DNA of 8,616 nucleotides from JAKPCT01 sp029553165 (GTDB taxonomy: Bacteria; Bacillota; UBA4882; UBA8346), in contig DAORZT010000084.1 in NCBI GenBank assembly GCA_035359995.1, positions 1-8,616 of the forward strand, in the 5' to 3' direction. Numbering within the stretch: the first letter of the stretch is position 1; each line of letters starts with the position of its first letter. Positions 1-6,349 of the stretch are shown one piece after another. The translations under genes were made by a program, and so were the position numbers. The notes under the pieces are model-generated. The model was not told the DNA's origin. It ran no database searches and saw only the letters and a program-made list of their open reading frames with translations.

Positions 1-62
1 AATACTGTGAAAAGTGAAGATATTTAAAGAAAATGAGAGTATATTAAGGGAGGTAATCTTTG

Positions 63-839
63 ATGAATTATCAGACAAAACAATACCAGCTGTCGCCGGC
101 AGCCGGAAAGAGGTTAATCGCTAAAGCTTTAATACATATCCCAGAGATTGCCGATGCTCTAACGGAGCGGACGGTAGTGGTGATTGCAGGGACTACCAAT
201 GGCTATGTTGCCGAGGAGTTTTTAACCAAGCTCAATCAAACGGAAGGCTTTTCAAGAAAACGTTTCTTCCGTGGGATTACGCTGCCACCGCAGTATCAGG
301 TTACCGAAGCCGGAAGGTTTGAAGAGGATAAATTCCCCGGTGATGTGGTTATTGTTAAAGGTGTCTGGGAGAAAGGGAAGACGATCATGGATGTTGCCGA
401 CAGTCTGAGGCAAGGTGACGTGATCATCAAAGGCGCCAATGCGGTGAATTTAGAAGCCAGGCAAGCCGCCATCTATATCGGGCATCCTGCCGGTGGGACG
501 ATTATTCCTACCTTACAATGTGTGATCGGGCGAAGAGTGGGGCTCTATCTGCCAATAGGTTTGGAAAAAAGAATCTCCGGAGATATCAACAAAATTGCGG
601 AGATGTTAAATTCCAGCAATGCTTCCGGGTTGAGGTATCTGCCGGTGAATGGTAATATTATTACCGAACTTGAGGCAATTAAGATTATAACCGGTGCCAC
701 TGCGGAGCTTGTTGCCGGCGGTGGAGTCAGTGGTGCTGAGGGTAGTTACTGGATCGCGGTTACCGGTAACGAAGAGCAGTTGAATCAAGCAGATCTGTTG
801 TTGAAAGCGATCAAGCAGGAGCCAAACTTTGTCTTGTGA
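63..839 (+). CDS. Conserved-looking protein of unknown function, glycine-rich motifs
   Basis: A 258-residue soluble protein that I cannot assign to a named family. No signal peptide or membrane segment is visible. The fold looks alpha/beta: a hydrophobic strand followed by a glycine turn (TVVVIAGTTNGYVAEE, about 37-52), another strand-turn (GDVIIKGANAVN, 118-129), then IGHPAGGTI (139-147), PIGLEKRI (164-171) and AGGGVSGAEGSYW (218-230). Such Gly/Thr-rich turns after hydrophobic strands often contact phosphate or nucleotide, but no Walker or classic Rossmann GxGxxG motif is present, so that is only a suggestion. The AGGGAGGT site at 47-54 lies 8 nt before ATG 63 and only 5 nt before an in-frame TTG at 60, so ATG is preferred. 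It is the first gene of the 63-2732 group, and its own promoter lies at or before the window edge. The coding call is firm; the function is unknown. Confidence 0.85.
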   Translation: MNYQTKQYQLSPAAGKRLIAKALIHIPEIADALTERTVVVIAGTTNGYVAEEFLTKLNQTEGFSRKRFFRGITLPPQYQVTEAGRFEEDKFPGDVVIVKGVWEKGKTIMDVADSLRQGDVIIKGANAVNLEARQAAIYIGHPAGGTIIPTLQCVIGRRVGLYLPIGLEKRISGDINKIAEMLNSSNASGLRYLPVNGNIITELEAIKIITGATAELVAGGGVSGAEGSYWIAVTGNEEQLNQADLLLKAIKQEPNFVL

Positions 840-898
840 GTTTTCTGTAGCTTTTAAGGAGTGTTTTGCAATTATTAAATCATAGGGAGCGTCCATTG

Positions 899-1348
899 AT
901 GAGTGATGAGATGATCAAAGAGTTTGTCATCAGTATGACCGATGACGATTTGCTGGATATGGTGGAAGAGCATTATTACAATTATACTCCTGAAGCGCTA
1001 AGATTAGCAATTGAAGAATTGAATAGACGAAATGTCCAATATCGTGATATGAGTCAGTATTTTCCTAGTGAAGAGGATTATGACGAGGATTCTGAAGCTG
1101 AAAATGAAAATTCCCCAGAAGATCTAACTGTTTTAATATGTCCCAACTGTGAGTTGGAGATGAAGTCCGGTAAGTTATATTTAAAAGATAACTTTGGTAG
1201 TCGTCATTCCTCTATTAACTGTTATTTTAAGATTGACGATCAAAGTATAAAAGAAATTATGGTTGTTGCTAGTTATGAGAAAAAGGAGGCAACCTTTTGT
1301 TGTAAATGTGGACTGTTGATAGTTAATACTAGAACAATAACGTTGTGA
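899..1348 (+). CDS. Small acidic zinc-ribbon protein
   Basis: A protein of about 149 residues in three parts. The N-terminal 45 residues form a short helical module (DDDLLDMVEEHYYNYTPEALRLAIEELNRRN), similar to the 'x-YTPEALxxAxEELxRRx' segment found in front of small zinc-ribbon proteins of Gram-positives. Next comes a very acidic linker (about 57-75). The C-terminal part has CPNC at 81-84 and CCKCG at 134-138, which can supply two CxxC knuckles (C81/C84 and C134/C137) for one zinc ion. The spacing and the M-x-x-G after the first pair resemble the DUF6487-type zinc ribbon; this is from memory. ATG 899 has AGGGAG at 884-889, 9 nt upstream. A TTG at 896 and another at 866 (with AAGGAG at 856-861, only 4 nt away) are in frame, so a start at 866 is possible. 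It lies 59 nt after the previous gene. Its role is unknown. Confidence 0.8.
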   Translation: MSDEMIKEFVISMTDDDLLDMVEEHYYNYTPEALRLAIEELNRRNVQYRDMSQYFPSEEDYDEDSEAENENSPEDLTVLICPNCELEMKSGKLYLKDNFGSRHSSINCYFKIDDQSIKEIMVVASYEKKEATFCCKCGLLIVNTRTITL

Positions 1349-1388
1349 ATTTAGTAAGTTATGGGGATTAAATTTAAGGAGTTAAAAT

Positions 1389-2189
1389 ATGCTTCTCGGG
1401 CCTTTATTAGCAGACGAGCTCAATGATTTACAGCAATTACAACCAGAAGATTGGCCTAGTATCATACCGGCCTTCCAATATTACACTGATAATTCATTTT
1501 GTATCCCATTGAAGATTTCTGATAATGGAAAGATCATTGCGGTTGGAGCAACAATCATTTTTAAGGATACTGCTTGGTTGGCCCATGTCATTGTGCATCC
1601 TGACTACCGTAATCAGGGGCTGGGACGACGTATGGTGGCAGCATTGCTAGATAAAACTAAAGAAGCGGGATGCCAAACGGTATCTTTAATTGCAACTGAG
1701 TTAGGGTATCATCTCTATAAAAAGTTAGGATTTGAAGATGATGTTGATTATCTCTTTTGGGAGAACAATAATCCTCCTGAGCAAGGTTCATTATCCAAGA
1801 ATATCAGCCGGTTTACCGCTTTGGATGAAAGGCCGCTTTTAGCCCTGGACCGATTAGTCTCTGGCGAAGAGCGGAGTAAAATTCTCACTAATAAATTGAA
1901 AAATGCTTATGTTTATAAAGAAAAAAATTGCTTAAGAGGTTTTTATCTACCAGATTTGGGTGAGGGTCTGATCATTGCAGATGATGACGAAGCCGGTATT
2001 GAACTGCTGAGATACAGAGGTCGGTCTGTTAACAAGACAGTCCTTCCGGTAACAAATGAAGGAGGAATAAAATATCTCCGTGAGAATGGATTTAGCGAAA
2101 ATAAGCGGGTTAAGCGAATGGTCTACGGGAAGAAGCTCCGATGGTATCCCCAGAAGTTATATAGTCGGATTGGCGGTAATTTTGGTTGA
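1389..2189 (+). CDS. GNAT N-acetyltransferase with C-terminal Acetyltransf_18-like domain
   Basis: A 266-residue two-domain GNAT protein. Residues about 15-125 form the catalytic acetyl-CoA domain: strand AHVIVHPDYRNQGLGRRMV (65-83) carries the pyrophosphate-binding R/Q-x-x-G-x-G loop (RNQGLGR, 74-80), followed by the usual late GNAT segment GYHLYKKLGFEDD (106-118). The C-terminal half (about 140-266) ends in a Y-x-R-I-G-G-x-F-G tail, which resembles the second domain of YitH/HolE-like acetyltransferases (Acetyltransf_18); this is recalled family knowledge. The expected reaction is transfer of acetyl from acetyl-CoA to an amine, but the acceptor cannot be predicted. AAGGAG at 1376-1381 lies 7 nt before ATG 1389. 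The gene follows the zinc-ribbon gene by 40 nt and precedes the SPFH gene by 33 nt, consistent with co-transcription. Confidence 0.92.
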   Translation: MLLGPLLADELNDLQQLQPEDWPSIIPAFQYYTDNSFCIPLKISDNGKIIAVGATIIFKDTAWLAHVIVHPDYRNQGLGRRMVAALLDKTKEAGCQTVSLIATELGYHLYKKLGFEDDVDYLFWENNNPPEQGSLSKNISRFTALDERPLLALDRLVSGEERSKILTNKLKNAYVYKEKNCLRGFYLPDLGEGLIIADDDEAGIELLRYRGRSVNKTVLPVTNEGGIKYLRENGFSENKRVKRMVYGKKLRWYPQKLYSRIGGNFG

Positions 2190-2222
2190 CTAATAATAGT
2201 AAACGCAACAGGTGGAACAATC

Positions 2223-2732
2223 ATGATCGAGACCATTGGGTATATAGGTTTTATTGGTCTTTGTATTTGGATTTTGTTGCAGATCTTTCTGAATAATCTG
2301 TTCCCGAAAGTGACAATCTTTGACCATGAGAAAGGGATTTTGTATGTTAGAGGAAGATTCAGCAAGGTCCTTGAGCCAGGTCAACATCGGTATTTTCAGA
2401 AAAGTTCGGTAATCACCAAAGTAGATATGCGTCCGGCGACGATTGGACTTGCTCCACAGGAAGTCCGGAGTAATGACAATGTCCCAATGCGGGTCCAACT
2501 GCTTGCCAAATATGAGATTGTCGATTGTTATCTGGCAGTAAGCAAATCCGGAAATTATCATGATGAATTATACTTGGTGCTTCAAACAGTAATGCAGGAG
2601 ATATTTTTGGCAGTAAATAGCTCCTTTTTAAAAAAGTTAAGCGTAATTGAGGAAAAAATTATTCGGGCTGCTAACTTCAGATTAGGAGCTATCGGGTTAA
2701 AGGTCACTGCTGTAAGTATTACCTTTTTATAA
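2223..2732 (+). CDS. Short SPFH/band-7 (slipin-like) membrane protein
   Basis: A 169-residue protein with one N-terminal membrane helix (about 5-27), followed by an SPFH/band-7 core: KVTIFDHEKGILYVRGRFSKVLEPGQHRYF (29-58), VDMRPATIGLAPQEVRSNDNVPMRVQLLAKYEIVD (67-101), then the helix leading to GLKVTAVSIT (158-167). Slipins and stomatin-like proteins have this order and form membrane-bound oligomers. Typical members then continue with a coiled-coil or C-terminal oligomerisation region of roughly 80 or more residues. Here the frame stops directly after the last core strand, and I saw no continuation in the other frames downstream. AGGTGG at 2210-2215 lies 7 nt before ATG 2223. It is the last gene before the terminator at 2822. 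It could be a natural minimal form or a C-terminally truncated gene. Confidence 0.85.
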   Translation: MIETIGYIGFIGLCIWILLQIFLNNLFPKVTIFDHEKGILYVRGRFSKVLEPGQHRYFQKSSVITKVDMRPATIGLAPQEVRSNDNVPMRVQLLAKYEIVDCYLAVSKSGNYHDELYLVLQTVMQEIFLAVNSSFLKKLSVIEEKIIRAANFRLGAIGLKVTAVSITFL

Positions 2733-2821
2733 GTATAATTTTAGGTTTTGTATCCAAATATGTTCCTAATTATATGTTTGTGGGCGATGAGATTTATACC
2801 TGTTCTTGAGTCAACATCCTA

Positions 2822-2864
2822 AGGGAGAACTGTTAGCCAAAAAAACAGTCTCCCTAATTTTTTT
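2822..2864 (+). terminator. Intrinsic terminator after the SPFH gene
   Basis: The stem is AGGGAGAACTGTT (2822-2834) paired with AACAGTCTCCCT (2844-2855), perfect except for one bulged A, with a 9-nt loop and a run of seven T at 2858-2864. It lies 90 nt after the stop of the SPFH gene and before the next gene, so it separates the 63-2732 group from the 2940 gene. Confidence 0.9.
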
Positions 2865-2939
2865 AACCCGTATGTTAGCGCACTTTTTTAATTCCAAAAT
2901 CATATTATGTAAAAAATAATACTAAAGGTAGTGATCAAT

Positions 2940-3554
2940 ATGTATTCAGATACTACGGGATTCCCTTGTAATTGTGGATCTCCGCAGTATGCTTTTCGTG
3001 TGCCTTCCGTAATCACCAGAGCAGCAGTGGACTTAAATAATCAGGTGCGGATGCTCTGGGAACAACATGTTTTCTGGACCAGACTGGTGATCCTCAGTAT
3101 GGCGTTTGATCTACCGGATGTGGATTTGGTTACTAACCGTCTGTTACGAAATCCTGAAGACTTTGAAGCATTACTGCGGCCACTTTATGGCGAGCGAATT
3201 GCCTCCGGATTTGCGGACTTATTGACCAGTCATTTGGTGATTGCTGCCGAACTTGTCAATGCTGCAAAAGAAGGTGATAGCGAGGCGGCAGCTGAGGCTG
3301 AAGCAAGGTGGTATGAGAACGCTGATGAGATTGCCGCCTTCTTAGGTAGCATCAATCCTTACTGGTCGGCACAACAATGGAGAAATATGTTGTATGACCA
3401 CTTGGCTTTAACCAAAGCTGAAGCTGTCAGTATTTTAACCGGCAATTATGAGGAGAGTATTGCTTTATTTGATCAGATTGAACGACAGGCTTTGGGGATG
3501 GCTGATCTGATGACAGCCGGTATTGTACAGCAATTTCCAAATATTTTTATCTAA
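2940..3554 (+). CDS. Helical protein of unknown function with internal duplication
   Basis: A 204-residue, almost wholly helical protein with no signal peptide. It resembles, from memory, a family common in Bacillus/Paenibacillus-type genomes without an established function. Two related units are visible: LWEQHVFWTRLVILS (39-53) then FEALLRPLYGERIASGFADL (75-94), and MLYDHLALTKAEAVSIL (150-166) then SIALFDQIERQALGMADLM (173-191). Each has an H-x-x-x-T-[R/K] motif (H43/T47/R48 and H154/T158/K159). An INPYW motif (138-142) sits between them. The N-terminus has a C-x-C pair (C10, C12). The GTG at 2931 is also in frame, but the sequence AAGGTAGTGATCA just before ATG 2940 pairs well with the 16S 3' end, so GTG is read as part of the ribosome site. 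It is a single gene between two terminators. No enzymatic role can be assigned. Confidence 0.88.
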   Translation: MYSDTTGFPCNCGSPQYAFRVPSVITRAAVDLNNQVRMLWEQHVFWTRLVILSMAFDLPDVDLVTNRLLRNPEDFEALLRPLYGERIASGFADLLTSHLVIAAELVNAAKEGDSEAAAEAEARWYENADEIAAFLGSINPYWSAQQWRNMLYDHLALTKAEAVSILTGNYEESIALFDQIERQALGMADLMTAGIVQQFPNIFI

Positions 3555-3611
3555 ATGTTCGAAATATGATTTGAAAAAAAGTACTAAGTGAAGATTAATA
3601 ACTAATAAGAT

Positions 3612-3647
3612 AAGCTGGATACAAAACAATCTGTACCCAGCTTTTTT
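3612..3647 (+). terminator. Intrinsic terminator, probably shared by convergent genes
   Basis: AAGCTGGATACA (3612-3623) pairs with TGTACCCAGCTT (3632-3643) with one mismatch and an 8-nt loop. T6 follows at 3642-3647, a good plus-strand terminator for the gene ending at 3554. Read on the minus strand, the same hairpin is followed by TTATCTTATT, a weaker U-rich tract, and it lies 57 nt past the end of the minus-strand transporter operon. No other minus-strand hairpin was seen, so it probably serves both. Confidence 0.85.
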
Positions 3648-3700
3648 ACTGACTCATAGTGCATCTGTTCGAAGCTTTTTGGTGAAAGTCCGTTAAATAA

Positions 3701-4696
3701 CTATCTTTTGGGTAAAAACTCAAATGAGACAAACTTTTCAACCGGTGTTACCTTCTCAATCAAACCCAGCTCAAACATTAACTGCTGGGATGCTTGCCAT
3801 GATTGGAGATCCGAATAGCCTAAACCATGTGCTTTAGTAACTTCATTCTCCCAAAGCTTCATCGATTCAGCCAGTACTTCTCGTTCGGTCACTTTCTGCT
3901 CTGCAGAAACCTCCGGTAAATATTTGAGACAGATCGCGAAGGTCTCATCAGGGTGATCCAGTGCATATTGCATTCCTTTTAAGGTTGCCCGTACCATCTT
4001 CGCAACTTGATCTTTTGATTGGGTTAATTGTTTCTCACCGGTGATTAAACCGTGACCGACCAAAGAGAAGTAATCCCATGAAGGAAGTTCGGTAATCTGA
4101 TGTCCTTCTAATCTCAATTTGACTGGTTCGTTATTGGCAAAACCAACTACGGCGTCAACTTTGTCAGCAATTAAAGAAGCGATCTGGGTATAGCCGATAT
4201 CTACCAGTTGAACTTCTTGTTGCGAAACTCCGGCTTGATGCAGAATTGCTTGAATTGCCAACAAGTTAGTGCCATATAACGGCAGACCGACTTTTTTCCC
4301 TTTTAAGTCTTCAACTGATTTGATATTGGATTCAGCTTTGGCAATGATTGTGGGCGGAAATTTGGCATATAAGCTCATCAAATAGACAACCGGAATCTCC
4401 CGGGACCGGGCGGTGATCACCTGATCGCCGCCGGCGATGGCAAAATCCATCTGTCCCGTGGCAACAAGTTGTAAAGCATCAATATCCATCCGGTAGTCAA
4501 ATTCAACTTCTAGACCTTCTGCGGCAAAAAAGCCTTTTTCTTTCGCCACATACCACGGTGCAAATTGGACATTTGGAATATAAGTCATTCCGAGCAGTAC
4601 TTTGGAAACCGGCTTGGACTGTTGTTTCAGATAGACCAGACTGCCTGTGATAATCAATAATATTAAACCAGCTAAAATCAGGACCTTTTTATTCAA
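3701..4696 (-). CDS. ribY: Substrate-binding protein of predicted flavin ABC importer (RibY-like, NMT1/ThiY fold)
   Basis: A 331-residue periplasmic-binding-type protein. After a hydrophobic N-terminus (about 4-23), mature sequence begins near 33 with VLLGMTYIPNVQFAPWYVAKEKGFFAAEGLEVEF, the typical opening of the NMT1/ThiY-SsuA family. GQMDFAIAGGDQV (81-93) and DLKGKKVGLPLYGTN (130-144) are the usual ligand-cleft loops. That family binds thiamine precursors, sulfonates and, in RibY, probably riboflavin; the FMN riboswitch upstream favours a flavin here. No cysteine follows the hydrophobic segment (the only Cys is C256), so it is not a standard lipoprotein and may stay anchored by an uncleaved N-terminal helix. 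The start is TTG at 4696, with AAGGAGGAG at 4713-4705 (minus strand) overlapping the permease stop codon; the intergenic gap is 16 nt. It is the last gene of the operon. The symbol is inferred from context. Confidence 0.88.
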   Translation of the reverse strand: MNKKVLILAGLILLIITGSLVYLKQQSKPVSKVLLGMTYIPNVQFAPWYVAKEKGFFAAEGLEVEFDYRMDIDALQLVATGQMDFAIAGGDQVITARSREIPVVYLMSLYAKFPPTIIAKAESNIKSVEDLKGKKVGLPLYGTNLLAIQAILHQAGVSQQEVQLVDIGYTQIASLIADKVDAVVGFANNEPVKLRLEGHQITELPSWDYFSLVGHGLITGEKQLTQSKDQVAKMVRATLKGMQYALDHPDETFAICLKYLPEVSAEQKVTEREVLAESMKLWENEVTKAHGLGYSDLQSWQASQQLMFELGLIEKVTPVEKFVSFEFLPKR

Positions 4697-4712
4697 TGTT
4701 GAAGCTCCTCCT

Positions 4713-5504
4713 TCATTTTTGATTAGGCCTTTTCCAAGGCATTACTGACGATTCAATTATTGATAGGAAATAGAACAATCCGTACCCTAATAACGCTAAG
4801 GCAATTAAAGCAACGAATATTAACGGAGTGTCAAAGGTTCCCCGCGCAAAGTTAACCAAATAGCCTAAACCTTTACCGGAACCGGAGAATTCTCCGACAA
4901 CCGCTCCAATAACCGAAAGCGTTAATCCCATCTTCAAACCGCCGAAAATAATCGGCAGCGCCGAAGGGACTTCCAATTTGAAGAAGATCTGTTGCCGGTT
5001 AGCTCCCATAATTGTGAACAGCTCCCGGAGGCGATGGTCAGTCTCCTGCAGTCCAATGATTGTATTGGTTAAGATGGGGAAGAAAGCTACCAGTCCGGCG
5101 ATGAGAATTTTGGAGCTAAGCCCGAAACCAAACCAGATGATCAATAGTGGCGCCAATGCTACGATTGGTATGGCTTGAATCCCTACAATTACCGGCATGA
5201 TCAACCGGTTTAAAAACGGATGGCGGTACATGTAATATCCAAGCGGAAAAGCAAGTAAAGCTGCACTGCTGAAACCAATAACTGCCTCACAAAGCGTAAT
5301 CAGAAAATGGATTTTGAATGGATTACCGTTTTTAATTAGTGCCAGGTATCGTTGGAACACTTCAATTGGTGACGGTAAGATAAACGGGTCATAAAAGAGT
5401 GATAAAAGCTGCCATAATAATACCAGAAGAATTATGGTCAGAAAGAGCGGTAACAATGACATTAGTTTCACTTTGATTTTGAAAGAGAGATCATTATTGT
5501 TCAT
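4713..5504 (-). CDS. ribX: Permease of predicted flavin ABC importer (RibX-like)
   Basis: A 263-residue inner-membrane protein of the BPD_transp_1 family (SsuC/ThiX/TauC type). About six hydrophobic segments are visible, near 15-35, 66-92, 102-124, 131-152, 183-205 and 226-250. The cytoplasmic EAA loop that docks on the ATPase is at about 160-184 (LRELFTIMGANRQQIFF, then LP at 183-184), with the conserved G167. It should form the transmembrane channel, probably as a dimer. The ATG at 5504 is chosen because it has a GGGGTGAT ribosome site close upstream, and because the open frame further upstream lies inside the ATPase gene. Its start overlaps the ATPase stop by 11 nt, suggesting translational coupling. 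The substrate assignment rests on the FMN riboswitch, not on this protein. Confidence 0.9.
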   Translation of the reverse strand: MNNNDLSFKIKVKLMSLLPLFLTIILLVLLWQLLSLFYDPFILPSPIEVFQRYLALIKNGNPFKIHFLITLCEAVIGFSSAALLAFPLGYYMYRHPFLNRLIMPVIVGIQAIPIVALAPLLIIWFGFGLSSKILIAGLVAFFPILTNTIIGLQETDHRLRELFTIMGANRQQIFFKLEVPSALPIIFGGLKMGLTLSVIGAVVGEFSGSGKGLGYLVNFARGTFDTPLIFVALIALALLGYGLFYFLSIIESSVMPWKRPNQK

Positions 5505-6282
5505 AGTAATCACCCCATCCGGTCTCCAACAGTTCCTGGACTTTACCGACCAGAGCACCAAACTCCGGAAGACTAAGCTGCTTCAGGGTTCGTGGGCATG
5601 GCATGGTTATTGGTACTTCACCAAGGATCCGTCCCGGTTTCTCTCCCATGACCAATACCCGTTGTGATAAGAAGACTGCCTCAAAGATGTTATGGGTTAC
5701 TAATAAGATGGTTACTCTGGTTTGAGCTTGAATCTTTAAGAGCTCTAAATGTAACTGGCTGCGGGAGATTGCATCTAAAGCAGCAAAAGGTTCATCCAAG
5801 AGTAGTAACTTAGGATTACCGATTAACGCTCTTGCCAGGGCAACCCGTTGTTTCATGCCACCGGATAATTGTTGCGGATATTTGGTTTCGACCCCTGACA
5901 GATTGACGAGACTTAAAGTTTTTTGTGCCTTCTCTTCAAATAATCTTTTGTCATTAGTTGCAGCGGTTATTTCAAGCGGGAGATAAACATTTTCGATTAC
6001 TGTCCGCCAGGGGAGTAGTAGTGAATCCTGGGGAACAAAACCAAAAAAAGCCGAATCGGTGTTAGAATTGGCAGTCAGTTGGTTAATGATAATACTTCCA
6101 CTGTCAGGTGTAAGCACACCGGTAATCAAGCGTAATAAGGTTGACTTGCCACAACCGCTGGGACCAACCAAACTGACAATTTCACCGGTGTTGATCTCCA
6201 GATTGACATGGTCAATTTCGGGATAGTTTTTATCATTAAACGCTAATGAAATATCTTGAATCTCAATTAATGAGTCTTTCAT
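5494..6282 (-). CDS. ATP-binding protein of predicted flavin ABC importer
   Basis: A 262-residue ABC ATPase of the SsuB/TauB/ThiZ type with all motifs intact: Walker A GPSGCGKST (40-48), Q-loop PQDSLLLPW (84-92), signature LSGGMKQR (139-146), Walker B LLLLDEP (159-165), D-loop ALD (168-170) and switch histidine H197 in LLVTH. It powers import through the permease encoded immediately downstream. The start is ATG 6282 with GGAG (6294-6291, minus strand) 8 nt upstream. The frame stays open to 6405, but that extension is the FMN riboswitch and terminator read as codons. It is the first gene of the riboswitch-controlled operon, and its TAA overlaps the permease start by 11 nt. I leave the symbol empty because ribZ is already used for an unrelated transporter. 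Confidence 0.95.
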   Translation of the reverse strand: MKDSLIEIQDISLAFNDKNYPEIDHVNLEINTGEIVSLVGPSGCGKSTLLRLITGVLTPDSGSIIINQLTANSNTDSAFFGFVPQDSLLLPWRTVIENVYLPLEITAATNDKRLFEEKAQKTLSLVNLSGVETKYPQQLSGGMKQRVALARALIGNPKLLLLDEPFAALDAISRSQLHLELLKIQAQTRVTILLVTHNIFEAVFLSQRVLVMGEKPGRILGEVPITMPCPRTLKQLSLPEFGALVGKVQELLETGWGDYYEQ

Positions 6283-6307
6283 TCTTTTAGCTCCAATCAG
6301 ACCAAAT

Positions 6308-6333
6308 AAAAAAGCCCTGACAATTTCAGGGCA
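6308..6333 (-). terminator. Riboswitch-controlled intrinsic terminator (expression platform)
   Basis: Read on the minus strand: GCCCTGA, loop AATTG, TCAGGGC, then six T. It is a perfect 7-bp GC-rich stem (6332-6326 with 6320-6314) and a U6 tract (6313-6308), located between the aptamer and the ATPase start. Its 5' strand, extended to TGCCCTGAA (6333-6325), is exactly complementary to TTCAGGGCA (6506-6498) at the 5' edge of the aptamer. That pairing is the obvious antiterminator. Confidence 0.93.
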
Positions 6334-6349
6334 AATCTGTGGACCAATC

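Noticed and set aside
606..896. Minus-strand open frame of 96 codons opposite the first gene
   Set aside because: It is the antisense shadow of a well-supported gene, with no recognisable protein features.
2123..2561. Two overlapping minus-strand frames opposite the SPFH gene
   Set aside because: They overlap each other and a clear SPFH coding region, and their translations show no domain.
2875..2925. Promoter for the 2940 gene
   Set aside because: The region is AT-rich with several -10-like strings (such as TATTAT at 2903), but none has a -35 box at proper spacing. A promoter must exist after the terminator, but I cannot point to it.
5505..5561. Longer start for the permease at 5561
   Set aside because: It lies inside the ATPase coding sequence, lacks a ribosome site and adds no permease-like sequence. 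ATG 5504 has GGGGTGAT just upstream.
3701..6282. Thiamine-precursor or sulfonate importer annotation
   Set aside because: The fold family allows it, but the FMN riboswitch is more direct evidence for flavin-related cargo. It is kept as the alternative if binding data disagree.
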